From: Clostridiales bacterium
GTDB lineage: Bacteria; Bacillota; Clostridia; Lachnospirales; Lachnospiraceae
Reading direction: 5' to 3'
DNA length: 7,851 nt
Assembly (NCBI GenBank): GCA_012512995.1
Contig: JAAZDA010000143.1
Span: 1-7,851 of the forward strand
Shown: piece after piece, positions 1 to 6,410 of the stretch
How the letters are laid out: every line of letters begins with the position of its first letter
Position numbering within the stretch: position 1 is the stretch's first letter
The notes under the pieces: generated by a model
What the model saw: the letters and a program-made list of their open reading frames with translations, nothing else
Told to the model about the DNA's origin: nothing
The model's database searches: none
Program-made: the position numbers and the translations under genes

Positions 1-324
1 CAGGGTGTCATCCACTGTTATTCATACAGCAGCGAAATGGCGGTCATGTATGTGAAGATGGGATATTACATAGGAATAGGCGGAGTCGTTACTTTTAAGA
101 ATGCCAGAAAAGTCCGTGAAGCAGTTGCAATACTACCACTGGAACGAATAGTGCTGGAGACTGATTGCCCGTATATGGCACCGGAACCTCTGAGGGGGGA
201 GCGGAATTCTTCACTGAATCTGCCGTTTGTTGCGGCGCAGATTGCACGAATAAAGAATATTACCACTGACGAGGTGATAAACGTCACCGAGAAGAACGCG
301 GAGAACTTATATGGAATACATTGA
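1..324 (+). CDS. tatD: TatD family metal-dependent DNase, 3' part (5' end outside window)
   Basis: This is the C-terminal 107 residues of a TatD-family hydrolase, open from base 1 and ending in TGA at 322-324. TatD proteins are cytoplasmic metal-dependent (Mg/Zn) DNases with a TIM-barrel fold. Visible family landmarks are GVIHCYS near the window start, GYYIGIGG followed by TFKNA, the strongly diagnostic LETDCPYMAPEP followed by RGERN, and a closing segment ending NAENLYGI. The metal-ligand candidates are the His codon at 13-15 and the Asp codon at 163-165. They lie 50 residues apart, the same spacing as the corresponding His and Asp in E. coli TatD as I recall it. The gene overlaps rsmA by 14 nt, so the two are almost certainly co-transcribed and probably translationally coupled. 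The metal ligands at the N-terminus cannot be checked because that part is missing. Confidence 0.93.
   Translation, partial: QGVIHCYSYSSEMAVMYVKMGYYIGIGGVVTFKNARKVREAVAILPLERIVLETDCPYMAPEPLRGERNSSLNLPFVAAQIARIKNITTDEVINVTEKNAENLYGIH
298..303 (+). promoter_or_regulatory. Ribosome binding site of rsmA, inside the tatD 3' end
   Basis: GCGGAG lies 7 nt before the ATG at 311. It is embedded in the last codons of tatD, which supports ATG 311 as the start and a coupled tatD-rsmA reading. Confidence 0.6.
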
Positions 325-1195
325 TATCTGTACGCCGGGCGGAACCCTTTATGTACTGGATAAATTCGGCATAAAAGCCCGCAAAAAATATGGCCAGAAT
401 TTCCTTATAGATTCAAATATCGTAAGGAAGATAATCAGTGCGGCCGGAATAACGAAGGAAGACTGCGTGCTCGAAATCGGCCCCGGAATCGGAACAATGA
501 CAGGGATGCTCTCAGAAGCAGCAGGTCATGTGGTCGCTGTTGAGATTGATGAAAGCCTGAGACCAGTCCTTACGGAAACGCTGGCAGGCCGGGATAATAT
601 CGATATCATATGGAATGATGTCCTGAAGACAGACCTCAGGGAAATTGCTGACAGACATAATGGCGGAAGACCAATGAAAGTAGTCGCAAATCTGCCATAT
701 TATGTTACGACTCCGATAATAATGAAACTGCTGAAGGAGAAGGGATGTTTTGACAGCATCACAGTCATGGTGCAGAAAGAAGTCGCTGAGAGGATCTGCT
801 CAGCGCCGGGCAACAAGAACTATGGAGCGATAACGCTGGCAGTCAAGTACTACAGCGAACCGGAAGTCGTGACGGATGTGTCTCCAAACTGTTTTATTCC
901 GAGACCCGGAGTGACCAGCAGTGTGTTATGTCTGAAAGCGAGGGATGAAGCTCCTGTAAGCGCGGATGAGAAATTCCTTTTTGCTGTCATAAGAGCATCT
1001 TTTAATCAGCGCCGCAAAACAATCGCAAATGGTATAGTTTCCGGGCTTGAACATGGCGATACGGATAAGAATATAACACGCGAAGATGTTCAGAAGTGTC
1101 TGAGTGAAATGGGACTGAAGGAAGATGTAAGAGGTGAAAAACTTTCACTCGAAGAGTTCGCAGAACTGTCTGAAAAGCTCAGAAACATGCGATAA
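311..1195 (+). CDS. rsmA: 16S rRNA (adenine1518-N6/adenine1519-N6)-dimethyltransferase RsmA (KsgA)
   Basis: This 294-aa protein is a complete RsmA/KsgA, the SAM-dependent enzyme that dimethylates two adjacent adenines near the 3' end of 16S rRNA late in small-subunit assembly. Visible motifs in order are KKYGQNFLID (residues 25-34), the SAM-binding motif EIGPGIGTMT (55-64), acidic VEID (77-80), NDVLK (102-106), and the catalytic NLPYYVTTP (127-135). These are followed by FIPRPGVTSSV (195-205) and FNQRRKT (231-237) in the C-terminal domain. The length fits the family (about 270-295 aa). The start at ATG 311 gives a preceding GCGGAG site and a typical short N-terminal extension before GQNFL. 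It overlaps tatD by 14 nt. In Bacillus, rnmV (RNase M5) sits between these two genes; it is absent here. All key motifs look intact, so the enzyme should be active. Loss of this methylation is known to give kasugamycin resistance. Confidence 0.97.
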   Translation: MEYIDICTPGGTLYVLDKFGIKARKKYGQNFLIDSNIVRKIISAAGITKEDCVLEIGPGIGTMTGMLSEAAGHVVAVEIDESLRPVLTETLAGRDNIDIIWNDVLKTDLREIADRHNGGRPMKVVANLPYYVTTPIIMKLLKEKGCFDSITVMVQKEVAERICSAPGNKNYGAITLAVKYYSEPEVVTDVSPNCFIPRPGVTSSVLCLKARDEAPVSADEKFLFAVIRASFNQRRKTIANGIVSGLEHGDTDKNITREDVQKCLSEMGLKEDVRGEKLSLEEFAELSEKLRNMR

Positions 1196-1234
1196 ACCGG
1201 CGGTTTCATGGCAATTGAATCGGGCCACGCGTTT

Positions 1235-1263
1235 TTGACACTGCCATGTGGTTATGATAAACT
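1235..1263 (+). promoter_or_regulatory. Candidate sigma-A promoter for the 1326-4331 gene (and probably glgB)
   Basis: A perfect -35 hexamer TTGACA (1235-1240) is followed by a 17-nt spacer and the -10 hexamer TAAACT (1258-1263, 4 of 6 consensus). A TGN extension sits immediately upstream of the -10 (TGA, 1255-1257). Transcription would start near 1270, giving a leader of about 55 nt that contains the hairpin at 1287-1309. An alternative -10, TATGAT at 1253-1258, is only 12 nt from the -35 and is therefore unlikely. This is prediction from sequence only. Confidence 0.65.
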
Positions 1264-1286
1264 TAATCGAATATGTCTAGGCCTAA

Positions 1287-1309
1287 AAACACGCGCTTCA
1301 GCGCGTTTT
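1287..1309 (+). terminator. GC-rich hairpin with short T run in the leader: weak terminator, attenuator or SD-adjacent structure
   Basis: The arms ACGCGC (1291-1296) and GCGCGT (1301-1306) enclose a TTCA loop. They can be extended by AAA/TTT pairs (1287-1289 with 1307-1309) if C1290 bulges. An A-run precedes the stem and only four T follow before GG, so it resembles a weak intrinsic terminator. It lies downstream of the candidate promoter and ends only 3 nt before the AGGGAGGA ribosome site. It may therefore end leftover rsmA transcripts, attenuate the downstream gene, or affect ribosome access. The sequence does not decide between these. Confidence 0.5.
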
Positions 1310-1312
1310 GGC

Positions 1313-1320
1313 AGGGAGGA
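1313..1320 (+). promoter_or_regulatory. Strong ribosome binding site fixing a TTG start at 1326
   Basis: AGGGAGGA is close to the full anti-SD complement. The GGAGG core (1315-1319) is 6 nt before TTG 1326. This decides the start of the large gene: the in-frame TTG at 1308 lies upstream of, and would translate through, this site, so it is not the start. Confidence 0.8.
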
Positions 1321-1325
1321 TCGCG

Positions 1326-4300
1326 TTGGACAAATATGAGTATAAGGTTCGGCTTGATGATATAAAATCTCTGATAACTCAGAGAGATTTTGCTCAGGCA
1401 CTGGAAATAGCTGACTCGATCGATTGGACTCATGTTAAGAGCGTGAAAACGCTGTGCATGATAAGCGATCTGTATAAGATAAACGGAAAGATCCAGGAAA
1501 GCTATGCGGTCCTGCTTCAGGCGTACAATTTTGAACCGGAAGATCCAAAGATCATATATGCTCTTTGTGAACTCCTGCTCAGGCAGAAACAAATGTTGCC
1601 GGCATTGCAGTTATATAACGAATTCACCCGCATTTCTCCGAGAGATCCCAGCCGTTTTGTCCTTCAGTATCAGCTGTATCAGCTTCAACATGTCAGCATA
1701 GATGAGAGAATAAGCGTCCTTAAGGAACTCGAAAGAGTTTCCTTTCGCGACAAATGGGTGTTTGAACTTGCAAGGATATATGAGGAGAACAGCAGGTATC
1801 AGGAATGCGTCGCGGAATGCGATAAACTCATAGCTAAAGGGAAACCTTCATATCAGAAAAAGGCAATTCAGCTCAAGCAGAAGTATTCAGGACTCACAGG
1901 TGAACAGAATGAGATTTACCGTCAGCTTGTCACAACGGCAAGACGGGCGACTGCGCCTATCACTGAGCCAATACCGCAGGAAGAGCCGGCACCGCGCGAT
2001 GAGGGCGCATATGAACAGGAATCTTCCGCTCCTGTCCGCAGAGATACAGGTAATGAACCCAATATGGATGACATGGTCGACAGAGCAGCAAGGATCACTG
2101 GAATAGCGGGTACCGAGCCAATGAGCCAGGTGCCTGAAGGTGAGAGCGATATCCATGTAAAACAACTTGATGAAAAGCTTGTGAGCACGGTGGATCTGCA
2201 GCGTGAAGTTGCCGATGGACTGAAAGATATTATGACGCGGGAGACCGGACCGATCGAGCGTGAGGCAGAACAGAGAGCCAGTCAGGAAAAGGTCCGCAGG
2301 GTATTCAATAATGGCTTCGATCTTCCGGAAGAAGCCGAAAAGACACCTGAGAAAAAAGAACAATTCGAGCAGGCAAGGCAGAAAGCCAAAGTGGTCCGTG
2401 AGCGCATGAACGTTGAGCCACAGCAGACCGAAAGCCGGGAAAATCGATATAACCCATATCTTGCACAGGATAATGACGGACAGATGTCAATGAGACTTGA
2501 CCCTGAGGTCAGGGTGGCTGAGCGCGCTGCAAAAGAGGCAGCATTGAGACCTGCGCATCGCACATTCAGCACAGAAATGCCGGAGAACGCAGAGACAGAG
2601 GAAGAAGCGACGGCAAAACTTCAGGCGTATGATGAGGATCGCGCTGATCGCATAAGAGAAGCAGCACCGAACGGCGGACTCTCTGATGGAATGACAGGAA
2701 ATGAGAAGTTCCAGGTCGCACTTGCAGGACAGGCTAATGAAGCTCCTGAGAACAAACAGAATGCTCTTGAAGATGCGGGTGTCCGCGATACTCTTGTGAT
2801 GGATCCGTCAGCAGTTGATGCAGCCACAAGGACATGGTCAGCTCCAGAAGTGAACGGCGCGGCAGGCGGTGTCAAGATCGACAAAGAGATAGAGCAGCCG
2901 TTGCATTTCGTGGAACCCGTCGGCAAAGAGACAGACACAATGAACACGAGCGAAGCTGCGACTGAGAATGAAGAAGACAAGCTCTCGGAAACGCAGGAGA
3001 TAGCAGCTCTTGTTGCCAGACAGTTCGCAAATGATGAGAAACTGGCAGCTGAAAGAGCAGCAGCTGAAGCTGCACGCAAGGCAGAAGAGGAAGCTGCAAG
3101 ACAGGCGGAGATAGAAGCAGCGGCAAAACGTATCCTCGCGGAGCGCGAAAAGAAACGTGAGGCTGCTGAGGAACAGATAAAGATTGAAGCGGAAGAAAAG
3201 GCCCGCAAAGCAGCAGCTGAAGCTGCAAGAAAAGCAGAAATAGAAGCAGCGGCAAAACGCCTTGCGGATGAAGAAGAAGCGAGACTTTCGGCGCAGAGAC
3301 TGGCTGCAGAGAAGCAAATAGCAGAGAAGCAGGCAGCTGCAAAGGCGGCTGCAGAGAAAGCTGAGGCAGAGAAAGAAGCCGCGGATGAAGAGCCGGCAGA
3401 TGAACAGCCGGCAGATGAACAGCCAGAGACAGATGACGACAAGGAAGCAGCGCACGAGAAAACAGTAGAAGCTGTCACCGAAGCGCTGCAGGGAGTTCCT
3501 GCGGACCCGCAGGAAACAGAAATAAAACATGATAAAGCGGAAGTGAAACCAGCAAAACACAACTCTGAAGCCGACAGGATCCGCAATATGACCCCGGAAC
3601 AGCGTAAAATGTTCGGACCTTTTCTGCATGAGAAGAATACCAGGGCTCAGCTTTTACGAACGATCGATGAAATCAGTCTTGCTTCATACACAGGCAACGT
3701 CATCATCACAGGAGATGAGGGAACAGGAACTCTTGATCTCGCAAAGGTACTGCTCAGAAATGAACATCTTACTGACAGTAATTTCTCCGGTAAGGTTGCA
3801 GTGACAAATGGTGCAGGACTCAGCAAAAAGGGCCCGTCTGCTTACTTCAGCAGACTTGAGAACGGCGGTCTTATTGTTGACAAGGCTTACACCATGACAC
3901 GTGAGACAGTAAATGCACTCAACATGGAGCTAGAGAAGGAAGACCACGGAATCATCGTAATTCTTGTTGGCTCAGGCGCTGAGATGGACAAGTTCTACAA
4001 GCAGTACGAGAGCAGGCTCAAAGATCTTTTCACTACAAGGATCGACGTGAAGACCCTTTCTACAAAAGAACTCATAAACTATGCACAGCATTACGCCAAT
4101 CGTCAGGATTGTTCTATTGATGCTGAGGCATTGCCGGAACTCGAGTCGGTGATTACTTCGATGCAGAGCGCGACTCATCATGTGACGGTCGAGGAAGTGC
4201 GGGATATAGTGGATGAGGCAATCGGAGTTTCTGAGAAGAAGACACCGGGGCACCTGTTCGATTCAATGAAGAGAAAGCGCTACGATTCCGAGGATAGAAT

Positions 4301-4331
4301 GATACTCCATAAAAAAGATTTTACACATTGA
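1326..4331 (+). CDS. TPR-like protein with Ala/Lys/Glu-rich helix and C-terminal degenerate AAA+-like domain (function unknown)
   Basis: This is a 1001-aa protein with a TTG start chosen from the SD at 1313-1320. No signal peptide or membrane segment is visible, so it should be cytoplasmic. Residues 1-190 are helical and TPR-like, with repeating motifs such as FAQALEIADSI, ESYAVLLQAYNFEPED and MLPALQLYNEFTRISPRDP. Residues 200-570 are acidic, low in hydrophobics and probably disordered. Residues 572-690 are Ala/Lys/Glu-rich with internal repeats, TolA-like and probably a long helix or coiled coil, followed by PADEQPADEQ. Residues 750-960 resemble a CbbX/SpoVK-type AAA+ fold: GDEGTGTL (796-803) at the P-loop position, GGLIVDKA (847-854) at Walker B, and VILVGSGAEMDKF (878-890) with SRLKDLF (896-902) as the sensor-1-like region. 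The P-loop Lys and Thr/Ser are replaced by Thr802 and Leu803, and the Walker B Glu by Lys853. ATP hydrolysis is therefore doubtful. A basic tail (KRKR) ends it. I recall similar uncharacterised proteins in Lachnospiraceae. It lies 52 nt before glgB, probably in the same transcript. A scaffold role is a guess. Confidence 0.85.
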   Translation: MDKYEYKVRLDDIKSLITQRDFAQALEIADSIDWTHVKSVKTLCMISDLYKINGKIQESYAVLLQAYNFEPEDPKIIYALCELLLRQKQMLPALQLYNEFTRISPRDPSRFVLQYQLYQLQHVSIDERISVLKELERVSFRDKWVFELARIYEENSRYQECVAECDKLIAKGKPSYQKKAIQLKQKYSGLTGEQNEIYRQLVTTARRATAPITEPIPQEEPAPRDEGAYEQESSAPVRRDTGNEPNMDDMVDRAARITGIAGTEPMSQVPEGESDIHVKQLDEKLVSTVDLQREVADGLKDIMTRETGPIEREAEQRASQEKVRRVFNNGFDLPEEAEKTPEKKEQFEQARQKAKVVRERMNVEPQQTESRENRYNPYLAQDNDGQMSMRLDPEVRVAERAAKEAALRPAHRTFSTEMPENAETEEEATAKLQAYDEDRADRIREAAPNGGLSDGMTGNEKFQVALAGQANEAPENKQNALEDAGVRDTLVMDPSAVDAATRTWSAPEVNGAAGGVKIDKEIEQPLHFVEPVGKETDTMNTSEAATENEEDKLSETQEIAALVARQFANDEKLAAERAAAEAARKAEEEAARQAEIEAAAKRILAEREKKREAAEEQIKIEAEEKARKAAAEAARKAEIEAAAKRLADEEEARLSAQRLAAEKQIAEKQAAAKAAAEKAEAEKEAADEEPADEQPADEQPETDDDKEAAHEKTVEAVTEALQGVPADPQETEIKHDKAEVKPAKHNSEADRIRNMTPEQRKMFGPFLHEKNTRAQLLRTIDEISLASYTGNVIITGDEGTGTLDLAKVLLRNEHLTDSNFSGKVAVTNGAGLSKKGPSAYFSRLENGGLIVDKAYTMTRETVNALNMELEKEDHGIIVILVGSGAEMDKFYKQYESRLKDLFTTRIDVKTLSTKELINYAQHYANRQDCSIDAEALPELESVITSMQSATHHVTVEEVRDIVDEAIGVSEKKTPGHLFDSMKRKRYDSEDRMILHKKDFTH
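3057..3260 (+). repeat. Imperfect internal repeat encoding the Ala/Lys/Glu-rich helix
   Basis: Two near-identical blocks begin with GCAGCAGCTGAAGCTGCA, at 3057 and again at 3210. Both run into ATAGAAGCAGCGGCAAAACG (ending near 3130 and 3259). At protein level, residues 578-602 and 629-645 share AAAEAARKAE and IEAAAKR. The first block carries an extra eight residues (EEAARQAE). Similarity at third codon positions suggests recent duplication within the gene rather than only shared composition. Confidence 0.7.
3393..3422 (+). repeat. Tandem 15-bp in-frame repeat (PADEQ x2)
   Basis: CCGGCAGATGAACAG occurs twice in perfect tandem (3393-3407 and 3408-3422). It encodes PADEQ-PADEQ at residues 690-699 and is preceded by a diverged AADEE copy. 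It sits at the hinge between the Ala-rich helix and the acidic linker before the AAA+-like domain, a likely site of length variation between strains. Confidence 0.85.
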
Positions 4332-4346
4332 GTTATGACTGATATA

Positions 4347-4370
4347 CCGCGGCAGCGATGCTGTCTGCGG
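4347..4370 (+). promoter_or_regulatory. Hairpin immediately upstream of the glgB ribosome binding site
   Basis: CCGCGGCAGC (4347-4356) pairs with GCTG-TCTGCGG (4360-4370) around a GAT loop, with one bulged T (4364) and one G-T pair. That gives a stem of ten pairs. It begins 15 nt after the stop of the upstream gene and ends 2 nt before the GGGGAGGA site. No T run follows, so it is not a standard terminator. It could stabilise the downstream mRNA, be a processing point, or influence initiation at glgB. Confidence 0.55.
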
Positions 4371-4372
4371 AA

Positions 4373-4380
4373 GGGGAGGA
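4373..4380 (+). promoter_or_regulatory. Strong ribosome binding site of glgB
   Basis: GGGGAGGA ends 3 nt before ATG 4384, placing the GGAGG core about 4 nt from the start. It confirms ATG 4384 and directly follows the hairpin at 4347-4370. Confidence 0.8.
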
Positions 4381-4383
4381 TAA

Positions 4384-6339
4384 ATGGCTGCCAGCAGTGT
4401 AACTAAAGTCACTAAAGCAAAGAAACCGGTAAGTAAGGATAAGAATAAACTGTTTATTTCTGATTTTGACTGTTATCTGTTCGGACAGGGGACGCACTAC
4501 GATATTTACAAAAAACTCGGCGCGCATCCTTCTGAGGAAAAGGGCGTAAAGGGAGTTTTCTTTGCTGTATGGGCGCCGAACGCGAAGTCAGTCTATGTTA
4601 TAGGCTCCTTCAACGGGTGGGATGAGAATCAGTACCCAATGACAAAAAATGAGAGCGGAGAAGGTATCTGGTCCGTTTTTATCCCGAAGATAGGCACAAA
4701 CGAACTGTACAAATTTCTTATTTACGGACCTGACGGGGAAAAGCTTTATAAGGCTGATCCTTATGCAAACGCGGCTGAACTGCGTCCCGGGACAGCATCA
4801 AAGATAACTGATATAACAGGTTTTGAGTGGGCGGACTCCGGCTGGATGACAAAGCGGGAGAAGACAGACCCCAACAAACAGCCGATGGCGATCTATGAGT
4901 GCCATATCGGTTCGTGGATGAGGCACCGCGAAAAAGGCAACAGTTTTTATACTTATAGAGAATTTGCTGACAGGATAGTCGAGTATCTTAAGAAAATGAA
5001 GTTCACGCACATAGAGCTCATGGGTATTCTGGAGCATCCTTTTGATGTCTCATGGGGATACCAGGTGACTGGTTACTATGCGCCGACATCGAGATATGGG
5101 GACCCAAAGGATCTTATGTATCTTGTAAACAAGCTGCACGCAAATGGGATCGGTGTGATCCTGGACTGGGTGCCTGCGCATTTCTGCCCGGACGCTCACG
5201 GACTCGCATGTTTTGACGGAAAATGCATATATGAGGATCCGGATCCGAGGCGCGGAGAGCATCCTGACTGGGGAACAAAGATCTTCAATCTGGCAAAACC
5301 TGAGGTCAAGAATTTCCTCATCGCAAACGTGCTGTATTGGCTGCGCGAATACCATGTAGATGGCATCCGTGTAGATGCTGTGGCTTCCATGCTGTATCTC
5401 GATTACGGCAAGAAGGAAGGACAGTGGCTGCCGAACAGATACGGCGGGAACAAGAACCTCGATGCCATCGTGTTTTTCCAGCATATGAATTCAGTCATCC
5501 GCGGATCGTATCCGGGATTCCTGACCATTGCCGAGGAGTCCACGGCATGGCCGAATGTTACCGGAGAAATTGGAACAGACAGCCTTGGATTTATGTTCAA
5601 GTGGAATATGGGCTGGATGCACGATTTCTGCGAGTACATGAAGCTAGATCCGATAATGCGCAGGGGCTCGCACTACTCACTGACATTTGCAATGAGTTAC
5701 AACAATGCGGAAAACTATATTCTGCCGATATCACATGACGAAGTCGTTCACCTAAAGTGCTCGATGGTCGAGAAGATGCCGGGCTTACAGGTCGACAAAT
5801 ATTCCAACCTGAGAGTCGGTTACACATATATGATGGGACACTCCGGCAAGAAGCTTCTGTTCATGGGGCAGGAATTCGGGCAGGAGAGAGAGTGGAGCGA
5901 GGAGAGAGAGCTCGACTGGTATCTGCTGCAGAATCAGCTCAATGCCGGAATGCAGAAGTATTTTGGCAGACTTCTTGAGATTTATAACAAATATCCATGC
6001 ATGTACTCAATAGATAACGACTGGGCAGGATTTGAATGGATCAACGCTGATGACAAGGACAGAAGTATCTACAGCTTTATAAGAAGATGTGATACTAATC
6101 CAAAATGCCTCATGTTCATACTCAATATGACACCTGTGAAGCGCGAGGGCTATCGCATAGGCGCTCCTAAGAAGGGCGTATACAAACTGCTTCTCAACAG
6201 CGCACTTAAGGAATACGGAGCGCCTGAGGACAGCATTGTACCGAAGACACTCAGGGCTCAGGCCGGAAACTGCGATTACAAGGATCAGTATCTTGAATTT
6301 GATCTTCCGTCATTCGGAGCACTTATATTTGAATACTAA
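4384..6339 (+). CDS. glgB: 1,4-alpha-glucan (glycogen) branching enzyme, GH13_9
   Basis: This is a complete 651-aa branching enzyme. It cleaves an alpha-1,4 glucan chain and rejoins it by an alpha-1,6 bond, making branches in glycogen in the cytoplasm. After a Lys-rich head of about 22 residues comes a CBM48-type N-domain (FFAVWAPNAKSVYVIGSFNGWD, ending at residue 80). The GH13 barrel follows, with YECHIGSWM, WGYQVTGYYAPTSRYG, region I DWVPAHF (261-267), region II DGIRVDAVASMLYLDY (from 326), region III TIAEEST (381-387) and region IV PISHDEVVH (448-456). The predicted catalytic residues are Asp331, Glu384 and Asp452. Their spacing (53 and 121) equals that of E. coli Asp405/Glu458/Asp526. The length matches the shorter GlgB type without the extra N1 domain. 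No other glg gene is in the window. It follows the TPR/AAA-like gene by 52 nt and is probably co-transcribed from the promoter at 1235-1263. It appears fully functional. Confidence 0.97.
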   Translation: MAASSVTKVTKAKKPVSKDKNKLFISDFDCYLFGQGTHYDIYKKLGAHPSEEKGVKGVFFAVWAPNAKSVYVIGSFNGWDENQYPMTKNESGEGIWSVFIPKIGTNELYKFLIYGPDGEKLYKADPYANAAELRPGTASKITDITGFEWADSGWMTKREKTDPNKQPMAIYECHIGSWMRHREKGNSFYTYREFADRIVEYLKKMKFTHIELMGILEHPFDVSWGYQVTGYYAPTSRYGDPKDLMYLVNKLHANGIGVILDWVPAHFCPDAHGLACFDGKCIYEDPDPRRGEHPDWGTKIFNLAKPEVKNFLIANVLYWLREYHVDGIRVDAVASMLYLDYGKKEGQWLPNRYGGNKNLDAIVFFQHMNSVIRGSYPGFLTIAEESTAWPNVTGEIGTDSLGFMFKWNMGWMHDFCEYMKLDPIMRRGSHYSLTFAMSYNNAENYILPISHDEVVHLKCSMVEKMPGLQVDKYSNLRVGYTYMMGHSGKKLLFMGQEFGQEREWSEERELDWYLLQNQLNAGMQKYFGRLLEIYNKYPCMYSIDNDWAGFEWINADDKDRSIYSFIRRCDTNPKCLMFILNMTPVKREGYRIGAPKKGVYKLLLNSALKEYGAPEDSIVPKTLRAQAGNCDYKDQYLEFDLPSFGALIFEY

Positions 6340-6346
6340 TGATCCA

Positions 6347-6365
6347 AATCAGACTTTGTCTGATT
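6347..6365 (+). promoter_or_regulatory. Perfect 19-bp palindrome (8-3-8) after glgB
   Basis: AATCAGAC and its exact reverse complement GTCTGATT flank a TTT centre, starting 7 nt after the glgB stop codon. It could be a small 3'-end hairpin of the glgB transcript, but there is no T run after it. Alternatively it could be a repressor operator, since 19 bp is the usual size for Fur- or DtxR-family sites and an iron transport operon follows. It does not resemble the classic Fur consensus, so the operator reading is weak. Confidence 0.45.
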
Positions 6366-6373
6366 CTAATCTA

Positions 6374-6398
6374 CGAGGTGGTGCGTAGCACCACCTCG
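6374..6398 (+). terminator. Perfect 11-bp stem with GTA loop between glgB and feoA (possible terminator or barrier)
   Basis: CGAGGTGGTGC (6374-6384) and GCACCACCTCG (6388-6398) form a perfect GC-rich stem with a three-base loop. This is the strongest structure in the gap and the natural candidate for ending the glgB transcript. However, the downstream sequence GGGCATTAAG has no T run, so it is not a textbook intrinsic terminator. It could act as an exonuclease barrier or, as a palindrome abutting the possible feo promoter, as a protein-binding site. Confidence 0.5.
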
Positions 6399-6410
6399 GG
6401 GCATTAAGCA

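Noticed and set aside
1194..1206. AAACC-GGC-GGTTT hairpin at the rsmA stop codon as a terminator
   Set aside because: A five-pair stem with a three-base loop, followed by CATGG rather than a T run, is too weak to call.
1207..1248. Inverted repeat CATGGCA / TGCCATG around the -35 of the candidate promoter
   Set aside because: It has only 7 bp arms with a 28-nt gap and no extension. It is short enough to occur by chance, so it was not called an operator.
1308..1325. Upstream TTG start (1308) for the large gene
   Set aside because: It would translate through the strong AGGGAGGA site at 1313-1320 and has no ribosome site of its own; the TTG at 1326 is correctly spaced from that site.
1887..2363. 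158-codon minus-strand open frame
   Set aside because: It lies opposite the acidic linker of the large gene, has no motif or plausible ribosome site, and has shadow-like composition.
2621..3586. Long open frame on the minus strand (321 codons), and another at 2838-3629
   Set aside because: Both lie opposite the low-complexity Ala/Lys/Glu-rich part of the 1001-aa gene. Their products are Ser/Ala- or Cys/Phe-rich with no recognisable motif, as expected when GCA/GAA-rich codons are read in antisense.
5337..5738. 133-codon plus-strand open frame inside glgB
   Set aside because: It is out of frame within the conserved GH13 catalytic core of glgB, has Arg/His-rich composition and shows no family motif.
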